Positions 23,944 through 36,499 of a stretch of DNA of 64,000 nt are shown piece by piece. The notes beneath the pieces are model-generated. The model did no database searches. It had not been told where the DNA came from and worked only from the letters and a program-made list of their open reading frames with translations. A program made the translations under genes and the position numbers. The stretch comes from Lagopus muta (Eukaryota > Chordata > Aves > Galliformes > Phasianidae). Positions within the stretch are counted from its first letter, which is position 1; each line of letters begins with the position of its first letter. The DNA lies in NCBI RefSeq assembly GCF_023343835.1, contig NC_064443.1:62001-126000 (forward strand), written 5' to 3'.

Positions 23944-26900
23944 TTGAGGATGTCTGCCATTGTCCAGTAACTTAAGACAATTCAGAAGCAATGTTCTGAT
24001 AGTGCCATAGTGTTTCTTGTTCTGGTTTTTCTTCAGCATCATATTGCAAGCAACTCTAAGAGGAAAAAGTTAAATAAAAAAAAAAAAACTAGTGAACTTT
24101 TGGGGCTATAAGGAACAAAGCTTTAAGCAAGATGCTACAAATGTAGGCTTTTCAAATGTTTTAACAGGTCTACAAGACTTAGGGAGAACACAGTTCGCAC
24201 AAAGAAATAGCAGAAGTTACAACAGAAGTTATGTAAAAACTCACTTGTACAGAAGAATTGCCACTGGCATTGTATAAAAGGGTTTTGGTATTTGTCTTCT
24301 GTTTCTTCACAAAGGGTTGTTAGGTCATAGAGTTTTACTATATCACTCCCACTTGCTGAAAGGCAAAACTTTTTATTAAGCAGCATGACACAAACTGAGA
24401 AAAGATCTATGTTAATCTAAGTTTACTTACCCTTAAATAACCAGTATGTATGTCCCTCTTTGGTGCAATTTGATTTCAAAAAAAGGTAAGATATTTTGAG
24501 CAGTATCTTTTATCGCTTTGGTAGAGAAATTAGAGTTCTCCAAGTTGAGAATATCTTCAGTCTTGATCATTTCATATTTCTGCAAGGAATATATTTTATA
24601 ACGAGATCAGGAGGGCTTTTTGCCACTACCACACATCTACAGATCAGAACCTCTATTATCTGCTTAAATAAATCATCTACTACTACAATACAGTGTCAAA
24701 ATTGAGTTATTCCTATGATATACTTTAAGATTTTTATTGAGTGGTATTATCAAACTGTGCCTGCTTGTAAGGAAGATCCACTGCTAAGAGAAACCTATGT
24801 CTGAGGAAATAGAGATACCTACAACATCAATGAAACTTAGTCAGCAACTGTATGCTGCCAAGTGCAAGTGAAAAACCCAGCCAGTATCTGCAGGCTCTTG
24901 AACTGGTTCTTAACTGAAACAATTAAGAGGCATGCATCAATGATTTTAAGATGCAAGAAACTGATGCATTCCTGCAGCCACGTTCTTTCATTTTTTTCGT
25001 CCTGGTACATCTGAGCAAACAGAAATCGTACATGCAAGGAAGGAAGAAAAAAGAACAGATATTTCTAGATTACTGTTGCATTTAGATAATCTGTGTAGAT
25101 GTTTCTCGTTTTGCAATGAAGATTTTGTAATCTTTTTGTCAGAGCACTAAGATTTGAAAGATCTTTTACAGCTGCAACAGTTTTAGTACAGAATGGTTGA
25201 TGGACTAGGCACAAACGGTCAGGCTTACCTGAACAATTCCATTAACATGAAAGCACATCACAAGCTCTGGTACTTTGCATATTAAGTTGTCCAACCAACA
25301 GTCAATTCCTGTTCACACATTTATTGGCTTGTTGTTATCCTTAGAAACAAATATTCCTGGTGTTATTTAAGTCTTTGCTTACTCTTCAGAAAACAAGTGA
25401 TGTTTACTAATGGGACTTAATTACTTAAGTCACCTCAGTGGATGGCACTAAAACACTGGTTAACTGTTATATTCTGTAGAGGCCAACAATGGAATACAGT
25501 CACGTTTCCTCAGCAGTTTGAGGTTTTGCCTACACTGACACCGAAACTTGAACAAGATTCACGTGTCACCCTATCACCACAATAGTGAGTGCTGTTCTAA
25601 AAGGCTATTCTGAAGTTCTAAAGCAATGGCAGCACTGGCAGCACCTAATTATAGCATAAGCCTTCTCCTAGACTTTCCAAAATCCCTTTCAAAGCAAAAT
25701 GCTTATTTTCTAGATGCATCTTAAGTTGACAAATACTTCAAACAAGTTTCAAGTTTTTGCTCATTCTCTGCCAGTGCACAGGCAGGAACAGAGGGCCCCT
25801 TAACCAAGTAATCAGCAAAGTACTAATGAACAGAAAACAGAGCACAATTTCTAGAAAAATAGATTTTAAATACTTATGAAGTGCCTAACAAGCAGTTAGT
25901 GAAATTCAAAATTTCATCAAGAGAAATATGACTGCCATCCTTTATTAAAATAGAAATACAGAAAAGTTACAGACTAAATTAGTGGTATCTCAACACCAAA
26001 TGCACATTGAAGACTCACGAAAGGCTCACTGCTTTCAAATAAAGATTCAGATGGAAAAAGCAGCAGAACATCTCAAGTTCCAGTGCACGAGGACCATGGG
26101 ACTTAGCTATGGGACTTCCTGAATTCCAGGATTTTAGAATGCCATTGCCACTTAAGCCTTCAGCGCAAGTCTGATTGTTTAAACTGCATGTAAGCATGAA
26201 GAGTCAACAAAAACCTTGCAGATAACTAAACAGGAAAGCAAAGCAACAAGTCAAAGGCTGGCATACACAATCAATTCACCTGAGACGTAAGCTCACAGCA
26301 GGGTATCTCGCTCCTCCAAATATAGGCATATTTGATCCTACTAACACGTGGATATATATCTTCAAAGGTCCACAAGGTGTTACGAACAAAGTCATTTTTA
26401 AGTCCCTTCATTAAGAGAAAAAAGTGGTCTATAAATCACCATTATAAACACATTTCTCTGTGACTATCTGCAGAACTATGAGAAAGCAAGATGCAAAAGC
26501 AGCAAATAAACGACAGCACAAAATGAACTATGCTATGCATTCATGTTAACTTAAAGGACTGAGATCACAAGTGCCACAAAAGCTACTACTACAGGAGATT
26601 TAAGTTTCTCTCTTGGCTCCAATTTAGACCAAATTTTAAAGCGTCTGATCAAACTGGGGAAGTTGTGGTTGAGCTCAAATTTGACATAAAGCATACCTGA
26701 CTTTTTTCCCCGTCACTGAACAAAGTAGTCAGGTTTCGTTCATTGGGGGCTGAGGCCACGTGCCCCACTATATGTGAGGGCTCAAGAGGCACATTTCCCT
26801 GTGAAGAGCACAAGGATAAGGAGTGATTCCACTGCTGAGGTAACTTAGGCCATAGAAAAAAGTTACGTTTATATTCTGAATGACAAAAGCATAGAAGACA

Positions 26901-29581
26901 AGAACTTTTACCTCCACCATATTAAAATACATATAAAAATATAAAACCCTCCAGTCAGCAACTAGAATGGCTCTTCTGCTACAGCTGGACCCAAAAGTGT
27001 TGTACTTCATTTCTTACATCCTCATCATCTTCGGGAAGAAAGATTTTCCAGGAACACTTTATTCCCCAAGAGTCAGGACCAGATTATCAACCTCTAGAGC
27101 ATAAACCTACCATCTCAATGCCTTATTTATAAATAAGAAAGAAAACCAACACCTTCACAAATGCACAACAGCTTCTTTGCAGAGTGATTTGGCAGTAATC
27201 ACTCAAGAAAGTGAGAAAGGAGTAGCTCTTTTTCTAAGAGCATTCAAGAACTGAATTATACCTCCACTTTAAAGTGTTATTGCATCAGCACACGTGAAAT
27301 TATGATTTGGTGGTCAACACAGGTAAGAACCATCAGCAGTTAGCTATTCAAGGAATCTGGCATACTAATTACCACCACTGTTCAGAATAAAGGTAATCCA
27401 GACTGTAGAGTGAATACAGTATTTTTCGCCCTCTTCTGAAACTTCATCAATGGCTGTACAGCATTACTCCAAGACCACTAGGATTGATATTCATAAACAG
27501 CACTAGCCACAGAGAGACCCTGGATTAGAGCCTAACACTAATAGTAGCTTGCTGTATAACTGACATTGCTCCCTTCTATTTGTTTTACCCCAAAGCAAGC
27601 ATTTGTACACACCACTTAATTGTTTTGCAAACATTTTCATAGATTCTTATCTTCCTCTTCACCAATAAATTCAAGGCCATGATAGAGTTTTCAAGGTAAT
27701 TTAAAAAAGCAGCTCAAAGCCATAAGTTCCTTCACACATCTGCCAAATATCAAGCTTGCCTACTTTCAGGTGAAGTCACTGATAACCACTTTTAACCAAA
27801 AGTTTTCTCTTTCAAAAAACGTGTATTTTTGCTCACTGTAATACTAAACAAGAAAATCACTTTCCAAGTTCTGAGCACTGAAACATTGGTGTGAGTTGAA
27901 ATGCACCTACTGCCAAGTTCCTGTAACTCTTCATGCCTTTGTGACACAACGAGTGTGATGGCAGCACATTTGAAAACCTAATACAGACAACTTTTTATTT
28001 GGGACACGTGTATTTCCTACCTAAACTAACACACCATTTAAATACACTAACCTGGTTAGAGGCACCTGGATCTTCAGATAACGAAGAAGGCATTTCGCAA
28101 GGAGCTGGCCAGGAGGCCCTTCCTGCTTCATCGCTCTCATCTGGAACAGCACCCTCCTCGTGCTGTTTTGAACTGGAAGGAACAGGCTGAGCAGCTCCAT
28201 CACCATTAATGCTGACAAAACATTCACAAGTTTACGATATAGAATCCTCTATAGAATTTTTAAGTTTGTTCTGATTCTTCAGTCTCAGAGAACAGCTCAG
28301 CTAATACGCTAGAAGAGTGCTACAAGGACAAGTTTTACTGTATCGTGGGAGGCACTGCTATACTTTGCACATAAGCGAAATCCATTTTTGAGAGGGAATA
28401 CTGATGGAAGTTAAGCTATGCTACTTAATTTCACACTTTCACATACAGCAACTCATCATAAAAACACATTCATGTGATTTCATGATGTCATCTCTCAAAT
28501 TCCTCCATGTAAGGATAAAGCAGTAATTAAGACGGACAAATTCTAACATTCACTTCAAAATAATAAACTGGTCAGAAGTTGGTGCAGAATTCAAGATTCA
28601 TGCAGACATAAGGTTACCTGTAACACAAGAATTTGGAAAGGATAGCCTTCTGGTACCAGAGCTGTTTACTCTTCTTTTTTCTTTGCCACTTCTGATCAAT
28701 TAGCCTTCGATAAAACTCCTTCAGCCACGTCCAGTCCCCTGTCTAGTCAGTATGGTATGAAATTAACATCAAGATGCACTTGCAAACTAAGCAAAGTACC
28801 TCACTGCCTTATGAACTTATCAACTACAACATCAAAAATAAACGCCAATGCTAAACTGTTGGTTAATTATTGAAAAGATATTACCTAAAAGAAGTTACAT
28901 TTCCACAAAGTCAACTTCTCATTAAAAAAAAAAAAAAATCATGTATGTGGTAAGAGACTGCACAGTAACAATGAATTAGTTAAATGAATAAAGTTGCATA
29001 GCAATATGGAGGCAGTTACAGAAAAAAGAAACATAGAATTTTAATTCTACAACACCATGAATATGAAGACATCAGATTCTCTGTCACAGTTTGTGATTAA
29101 ACCAATTGCTGCAGCGTATGCTTCACGCAGATCATTTGTACTAGCAGACAGATCTCAGGAACTTTGATATATGCTTTCTCACTGGCTACACTACTCTCAA
29201 AATAATGCATTTTGACCACATAGTATACATCAAAAAAGGAAAGTTAACCTGAGATGATCTCATGAAGAGCTCTTGAATATCCAGCTCATCCAACAAGAGC
29301 GTCCTCCCAATGCGATACACTGCCATGCTCACATGTGACTTGCTGTAAGGTATCTTCAGAAGTTTTTTAATGTTCTTGTAGGAGAAGAGAGGACAGAGAT
29401 TATTTTCCATATAATTAAACATCATTCTAAGACAGAATTCTTAGGAAACTGGACACAAAGGATACATTTTTAACATTGGAAAGGCATGGCCAGAAAAATA
29501 AAACCTTATAGAGGCAGAAATTTTAAGACCATCTCTCAAGAAGCTGCATTTGCTGAGGTCAGGTATGAGAATGTGAACAGC

Positions 29582-29612
<31 letters not shown>

Positions 29613-31680
29613 CAATGGCAAATGATGGTGCCAAGTCACCAGCATAAACTGTGTACTGCATTTAAACATTATCTCTTGGATCATCACAACCAAGTACCAC
29701 CAAAAGCAACTAAGAAGAAGGAAGTTTATGGTTTGGAGCTGAAAGTTTTATCTTCACCACGGAAATAACAATTTGTCAGGTACCCAGAGAGCACCTGAAC
29801 AGAGTTCTAAGTCAGAGCAGTTATCTGTTCAAGAGAAACACATAAGAGAATATGCATCTTCTTTCCTCTGAATCATCCTATGTGAACGATGCAGAGCTGT
29901 TTCAGTAGATCTTTGCTTTCCCTCAATAAACACAAAGACAACAGGAGACAGGACAGTAGTTTATGGTAAGGTTTACACAAAGCATAAGTTTGAATGATAA
30001 AACTTAAAAGTTACACAAACCTTGGAATCAGACACAACATCCACATAATTTCCAATGGAGTCAATGAAGTCATATGCCATACCAAAGCTACAGAGAAAAC
30101 AGTTCAAGTCATTAAGTACAGAAGGACATCAAATAACTTGCCTTGCAAAGCAAGGAAACACTCCGAAAGCTTTTTCAGAATTAAAAAAAAAAAAAAAACT
30201 AGTCTCTAGCTACATGTTACTAGGTAAAATGAGGCCTAAGGCTAGTTAACAGAACTGTTCTGACAAAAATATTTTCCAAAGCTATGATTGGTAAAGTTGA
30301 GATTCAAGTTCAAAATATGCCATAAAGCAGTCTGTGATTTGTTGAAACCAAAAAATCACAGGTATTAAACAAGTTGTCCTGCTGTTGTCTGTTTATCACC
30401 TAAAATTTTATTATGAGGATTTATTTAAACAAAGACCCTCAGCAAACTGCTAAATTTCACTAACTAGTCGATTTACTGTGAATTTGCTTGCTCAGCAGAG
30501 GATTTAAAACCCTTATTTCTAAACATTCTGAACTCACCTCATTCAACTGTTTTGCAAGCATCTGTGCATAAAGATAACACCACTTTCTGAGTTTGTCCCC
30601 AGTTTTTTCCTTTTTGTGTTCACTTTTGATGGTTACAAAGCTTTTTTCTGCTATTAGTTAGCCAGTTCCAATTTATAAAGAACTGGACCAGCCATAAGCT
30701 TGATCCTTGACTGCCCAAGGAAACCATACTTGTACCATTTTCAGTCCCTACCAAAAGCAGAGTGGCTAGCACAAGCAGGCTAGTTTAATTTTGATAAATT
30801 TGACTTTAACAGCCAGCCTGAGAAGAACACGAAGACACAAAGTCAGCATCACTGCCTCATGGAAGCATTACGCACCCAAAAAAATTAAGTCCTTTAGCAT
30901 GAAGGGCATCGTTAATCATTTACAAAGGAGACAGCATAAAGGCAGAAAGAGAGGATGAAAAAGTAGGAGTGACACCTCGCTGTTACAGCAAAAATTTTAG
31001 TGAACTTCAACCTTCTATTGCATTTAGTCTTAAAGATCTGGAAAAAACCAACAGAGCCTGCTGCAGGTACCTCGAGAATGGTGTGCTCTTGTTGTTGCCC
31101 AGAACAGTCGTGCCCGCAGGTCCCAGCTTGGCAGTTTCACGCAACCAATTTGCAGGCGGCAGCTTCAGGTCTGTCTTCTCCTGCAGCCAGGCAAAGGCTG
31201 CCTGCGGTGGGGCCAAGGAGTACTACACCACAGCGCTGCTCTTCACCTCACTGCCTCCAAGGAACAGCACCGAAAGGAACAGCTTTCCAAAGGGGAATCA
31301 GTTGGCGTTTCCGTGGCTCCGAAGGCACAGGACGACCCGTCCTGCTAAGCGCTTTCAGGGCGAGTGACACGAGCAACAAAACACGCCACTGAACTACACG
31401 GAAAGCTTTGAAATTACACGCTTAAAAGGAGAAACGGATCCACGGCATATCATTTAGGTAATTAAAACGCAACTTAAACGTTTAAGGACGAGAACACTGC
31501 CTGCAATTACAGCTCAATCACAACGAGCGCCTTCCTGCCTCCCTCACACCTGAAAGCGGCGCTCGCACCTGTGCGGGAACCCACAGAACCCCCGGGCCGC
31601 GCCCCAGCCATCACCTGCTCGTGCTCCTCCGCGTCTCCCCTCAGAGAGGCGGCAGCCCCGAGGCCGCACAGCCCCGCCAT
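23944..31680 (-). pseudogene. EDRF1: EDRF1-like gene, exons 1-12, frameshifted and 3'-truncated
   Basis: EDRF1 (erythroid differentiation regulatory factor 1) acts in globin gene regulation. Exons: 31680-31615, 31201-31071, 30087-30021, 29374-29249, 28742-28618, 28211-28052, 26798-26697, 26405-26280, about 25340-25229, 24579-24431, 24355-24245 and 24055-23944. Diagnostic stretches are DLKLPPANWLRE, KIPYSKSHVSMAV, TLLLDELDIQELFMRSSQ, DWTWLKEFY, EPSHIVGHVASAPNE, SGSDIVKLYDLTTLCEE and KKHYGTIRTLLLNCLK. Exons 1-7 splice in frame. Exon 8 has a 4-base AT-type insertion, exon 9 has TGA at 25313-25315, exon 10 has one extra T in a T-run, and exon 11 has a 2-base insertion. No later exon was found although the vertebrate gene has many more. 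The CpG promoter is kept. Transcription of a short N-terminal product remains possible. Assembly error could explain the homopolymer lesion but hardly all four. Confidence 0.88.
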
Positions 31681-31960
31681 CTTCCGCCCGCTCCCTGCGG
31701 CGGTAACGATAACGGCAGCGGCGGGGTCGGGGAGCCCCCACCGCCCCGCGGCGCCTCACGTGATGCTACGTGACGTCACGACGGCGCTGACGCTTCTCGA
31801 GCGCTTTCCCGTGAAGTCCCAGGAGGCGCGGAAGGAGGGGAGGAAAGGAGCCGGCCAATGGGACAGCGCGGGGCGGGGCCTGAGGGCAGGGCGGGGCCGC
31901 GGCCGCGGCGCTGATGGGAGGGAAAGATGCAGGGAGGGCGGTTCCTCAGGGCGAAGTGAT
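31540..31960. promoter_or_regulatory. CpG-island promoter of the EDRF1-like gene, possibly bidirectional
   Basis: This is the first strongly CpG-rich segment of the window and it covers exon 1 of the EDRF1-like gene. It holds an E-box CACGTG at 31757-31762, a full CRE palindrome TGACGTCA at 31771-31778 and a CCAAT box near 31855. Several GGGCGGGGCC-type GC boxes lie at 31868-31910. The GC boxes extend about 200 bases beyond the gene, as in bidirectional promoters, but no plus-strand gene is recognised. Confidence 0.7.
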
Positions 31961-31964
31961 GGGT

Positions 31965-34630
31965 GTTCGTCTGTAGGCTGGCGGCGTGGCTGCGCGAGTC
32001 CTGTTTCTCTTACAAACCAAGCGAAACCTCTCTAGCTTTGCATATGTTTACTGGTACAAAGCACACCTCTCAGAAACAATAATGCGGTAAATTTGTGTGG
32101 AAGTACCTGCGTACAACCTACTGAAGAGAAAACACCTTAATTATTACATTCCTTTAGAGCCTTTCTGTGGTTTTAGGGTGGGAACTTTCTAAGGTTCCTC
32201 CTTGAACTTTTTGTTTTCAACTTGATCGATATCTCACTTGAAACCAGCAGCCAAAGCAAAACTGTTCAGGAAAAAGAAAACAGCTGCCAGCAGGTGCTTC
32301 AAACCACAGCGCTGTTTGTCTGAGCTGGCAATAAGGAGCCTGGAGTTACTGAATCTGGAATGACATGGAAAGGATTGAGAACAAACTGTAATTTTGTTCT
32401 CTGTTGGTCACATTCTGCATATCCTCATTTCTGTCACTGACTTCCTCAGTCTGAAAAGCAGTCTGATTTATTTCTGCAGCTCCCCGAGCTGATGCTGGCA
32501 CACGCAGATGTCAGTGCAGCTCATTAGGCTCAAGGCTGAGAAGACAATGCAATCACCTGAGCCTTTCGGAAGATGTTGATCCCACAGTGTGCTTGCAGCT
32601 TTGGTTATTTGTTTTCTCCACCACAGGTACATTATGGAACAGCTTATTTTTCATAAGCCAACTTTACATTCACCTCCGTAAATCATTGTAGAAGTCGATT
32701 GCTTTTGTGCTTAAAAGTAACTAACGGCGTGGCATCATTAATAACAACATCCATAGTATCACTCTGATCTCACTCTTACCTAAGTTATTATCAAAACTTC
32801 AGTGGACACCTAGAGAGACAAAGTAGGTCATTTAGAAGAAAGCCTTGAGAAGTGGCAGCATGGCAGCTAGTATCCCCAAATATCATTACGTGTGTCTGAT
32901 AGTAAGATGGAGAACTCGATTTCCTGCAGCAAGTTTGTCATTTCCTTTAGAATAAATGGCTGTGACTGTCTGAATCATTCATACTTAACCAATGCAAGTA
33001 CCACAATTTTTCTCATTTCATTTGCCAGCTACAGCATCTGATTCCCACCCACTTTATCCTTCAATGTCAATATGCTGGAAAGCAGGCTGGTGCCAGAGCC
33101 ATTTCAGTGTCATCTTCTTGACAGTCTCTCAAGGTCCAGGAGGCAAAGCCCTGTTTTGTGCTTCATTCTGTGACTTTGGCCTTGGCTACACCCCTTCCTT
33201 GAGACAAGCAAGGCCTTACTCTCTCTGCCTCAGTTTTTCTTTCTGTGAAAGAAGCCTTACATTTTGGCTTGTTCTCCATTTCTTCAGAAATATATTACAG
33301 AACCTTCTGTGTACAAAAACATTTGCTACATTCAGCTTTGAGACTGTATTGGGAACGGGGAAGAACACACTGAGACTTCTCAGGACAGCCACTGTGCAGA
33401 TCATTGCAAAGCCACTGCCACACGGCAGGGCACCTACATCTCAATCCCTTCACAGACCCGTCCCTGCTGTTGTCCCTGACTTGTGCCCAGCGGTCCCACT
33501 TCCCTCACAGACTCATCCCTACTCATCTCCTCGACCCATGCCCAGCAGTGCAGAGCAATTACGTAGTATAGATTTTTGCAGGTCAGCCCTCTGACTTGAG
33601 GGCAAAAAAAAATCCCTCTAGTGATATCAGCTTTTTTATAAGGAAATACAGGTTGGGTGTTTAAGACATGCATTTGTGTAAAGCAACATTGGAAGGAGCA
33701 TGATATTGCATCTTAGAAATAATGCACACTTGGTGCCATGTGTGATTTTTCCCCAATGACTGTCCTTTCTTCTGACACACCATTCACACTGTGTTATTGA
33801 AGCGACCGAAGAATGAATGAATCATTTTAAATCGAACTGTTTCTTTCCCATTTGAGGACAGACTCAAGAGTGCTCCTTGTTTTTGCAAGCACAGCGGTCC
33901 AGTGAGAGCAGCGTTTTCTTTGCTCATCTGTTGATCTTAATGAAACACTAGAACCACTTCACAACAGTCTCACCAAAGGCAAAGGCAGAAGACTCAAAAG
34001 ACAACATTAATGAATTTTCACAAAATCTGCTTTGATGCAGCTGCTGAAAAAGTAGATGCTGCAATAGAGAAACGTCAGTCACAGCAAAAATACTTGTAAA
34101 AAGCAAAATAATTACTGTTGTCAGTTGACTTCTGAACTGAAGATGCAGACATCCCGCAAGCTTTACGCAGCGCAGAGGGTTTGCTACAAGGAGATGCAAT
34201 CTCCAGTCACTTGCCAGTGGGCATCTCCCCACTGCTCTGGGCGGAGCAGGGCAGGGTGGCATGGAACAGCGCTCAGAAGGCATTCTGTGTGAGGCTTCCT
34301 CCCCACACTGTCTCCAAGGAGCTGTGGGGCCTTCTGACCCTGTGTGAGGGGGACAAACACCCTCCATGGCAATCAGTGTTCCGAGTGGGAAAGGCTCAGA
34401 GCTGCCAGGGCTGGCAGCTGGCGCAGAGCCATGCCAAAGAGCAGGTGGCCAAACCGTAACAGAGAGCTCAGGCGCCTGGGGAAGGGAAGGGAAGGGCAGC
34501 AGGAGGGGCTGCTGTGGGGCTGCTGATCCCACAGTGATTCTTTATCCTTAATCTGTGGGAAAAGTGATGTGATGAGGGTGAAGTTGTCCTTTAGTCAGAG
34601 AGCTCGGGCTGCCCTCAGCCACACCAGCAC
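31965..34630. other. intergenic DNA with no supported gene
   Basis: A 200-codon plus-strand ORF at 32992-33594 and a 194-codon minus-strand ORF at 34532-33948 show no domain, splice context or repeat-free coding bias. A duplicated segment of about 65 bases around 33455-33545 (CACAGACYCRTCCCTRCT) is a weak tandem repeat. Confidence 0.45.
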
Positions 34631-34639
34631 TTGCAGGGG

Positions 34640-34870
34640 AAGCAAGGGTTTTCTTTACTATGAGAGTGGTGAGGTGCTGGAACAGCTGCCCAGAGAGGCT
34701 GTGGATGCCCCATCCATCCCTGGAGGTGATCAAGGCCAGGTTGGATGGGGTCCTGGGCAGCCTGGGCTGGTATTAAGTGCGAGGTTGGTGGCCCTGTGTG
34801 TGGCAGGGGGTTGGAGATTCGTAATGCTTGAGGTCCCTTCCAACCCTGGCCATTCTGTGATTCTTTGTGT
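34640..34870 (+). mobile_element. CR1 LINE 3' end
   Basis: The fragment holds the end of ORF2 and the 3' UTR of CR1 in the plus orientation. It ends with GGTCCCTTCCAACC-like text and the diagnostic CATTCTGTGATTCTTTG tail, so it is 5'-truncated in the usual CR1 manner. Confidence 0.92.
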
Positions 34871-35419
34871 TCCTGATGTTTGTAAAGGAAAAATGCCCTG
34901 GCTATTTACAGTTACAGTTTTCCAGCAATGCTAGTGGTCTCTTCCTTAATATTTAGCCCTGATTGATTATCTTTGGGACTGCTAGCCGACGTTTCCTCCA
35001 GCTGCTGCCCTGCCAGCTCCATCAGCATCCCATATCCTGACTGGCAGTACTGGAGGGGTTCCTTCACTCAGGCCTAAAACTTGGCTGAGTCCCCAAAAAC
35101 CTTTATGCTTTTAAATCTACTGTTATACAGACAGCATGGGAAAAAAGAAAAAATAAAAGGGCTCTACAGCATAAATGTTTCTACTAGGCTGTGTATCATT
35201 ATACAAACAATTCCCAGCAAGTTCTGGGAGAAAGCGTGGTGTTTGTTGTATGCGGAAGGGTTGTGCTGTGTGCGGGACGCTCCCCGTGCTTCTGCCAAGG
35301 GCCGCTAGGGACTGCTCCAATACAAATAATACAAAAAAACAACTGGGAAAAGAGGATGTTACCCACATTTCTGGTGGGATTGCTTTATACCAACGATCGC
35401 CATTGCCATTCCTCTGCAG

Positions 35420-35483
35420 TTTGCACATGTTGGAGAATGCCAGGGCCAGCTGGAGTCCACCATGCACTATGCACTGAGGCAGG
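35420..35483 (+). other. possible upstream SUN-domain exon
   Basis: After a CTCTGCAG acceptor there are 64 open bases ending ...STMHYALRQ plus one base. SUN domains typically read YAL, then two to four residues, then GATID before the exon that starts at 38951, and the phase (one base over) fits that exon exactly. The donor would be G|GC rather than GT, so the exon may be dead or the match accidental. Confidence 0.35.
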
Positions 35484-35642
35484 GCCTGGACCTGCAGGCG
35501 GCACGGATCGCGGAGGATCGGCTGCCAGCCGCGTTCCAGGCAAGGGAACAGGTGGGTGGCTGTGCACATACAGCCTGTGACAGGCAGGCTGTTTGCAAGG
35601 CACCATTTACTGAGTTGTAAAGAAGAGACTTGTATTTGTATT

Positions 35643-36034
35643 CTTCCAGAACTGCGCAGAGAAAACCCCCCTTCGGAGGGACCGCAGCAGGCTGAATTTG
35701 CGCCTTCTCGACATCAGAACGGCATACAGAGTAAAATGTCCTAATTTTATCTGGAAATGGAACATTCGGTATTGTAATGTCTTTTTTGGAGAAACCGTGA
35801 AGTATTTCTTAGGCAAGTGATATTTCTGACCAGACCGAGGCTGAGCGCTGGAAGCGGCATCCGGGGAGAAGCGCGATTTCTCGGGCAGCGAGTGCCAACG
35901 CTCCGGAGGTATTCAGCGCGAATGCCGGTTTCGAGCCGTGAGAGTGAAGTCGTGCCGTTCCCATGCCGAGAAGGGGCGAATTCAGCGTGCCGCGGTCCCT
36001 CCGAAGAGGGGTTTTCTCTGTGCAGTGCTGGAAG
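35643..36034. repeat. fold-back element with inverted ends of about 80 bases
   Basis: Bases 35643-35724 reappear reverse-complemented at about 35953-36034. Shared landmarks are GAGGGACCGC versus GCGGTCCCTC and CTTCCAGAACTG versus CAGTGCTGGAAG. The arms enclose a CpG-rich centre of about 230 bases. It could be a MITE-like element or an inverted local duplication. I do not recognise a family. Confidence 0.65.
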
Positions 36035-36490
36035 GATCCCTCTCGCCTTTTTCGAATGTGCTCCCTGAGAGCACTACATCTGTCGCTCCATGAACGTCCA
36101 GCTGCCTCTTTAGGGAAAGTTCTCCCTGCCACTCTGCATCACAGAACGCAGAAGTGGAGCCATGGAGAAGCACACTGCAACAAACTGTCGCTTAAAAGAG
36201 AGGCACGGACACCGCATTTCGAGCCAGGCGTAGTGCGTCCTGCATAATACGTACGCCGGGCATAGTCAAAAGCGCTCCTTTCCGATGCGCGGAGAAGAGC
36301 CAGCGACTCGGGCAAAAGCAACCGCCAGCAGTGGCTCTTTCGCAGCGAGCGAACAAAACGAGACCGCGGCTGAGCGCTGGAAGCGGCAACCGGGGAGAAG
36401 CGCGATTTCTCGGGCAGTGAGCGCAAACGCTCCGGAGCGATTCAGCGCGAATGCCGGTTTCCAGCCGTGAGAGCGAAGTCGTGCCATTCT
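35832..36490. repeat. CpG-rich direct repeat of about 130 bases, two copies
   Basis: Copy 1 lies at about 35832-35963 and copy 2 at about 36361-36490. Both contain GCTGAGCGCTGGAAGCGGCA, then GGGGAGAAGCGCGATTTCTC, CAACGCTCCGGA or CAAACGCTCCGGA, and AGCGCGAATGCCGGTTTC. On the minus strand both copies keep an open frame that includes KPAFALN and AREIALLPGCRFQRSA. The frame conservation may only reflect recent duplication. Confidence 0.75.
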
Positions 36491-36499
36491 TTACCCCGG

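Noticed and set aside
9485-31680. SLC7A9 and EDRF1 as functional genes
   Set aside because: Exon lengths that break splice phase, in-frame stops and missing 3' exons point to pseudogenes. Sequencing error would need to occur at many separate sites.
32992-33594. 200-codon plus-strand ORF
   Set aside because: It looks like chance; no signal peptide or motif was convincing, and it lies between repeats.
33948-34532. 194-codon minus-strand ORF
   Set aside because: No splice context, domain or conservation signal is visible. It overlaps several equally long frames.
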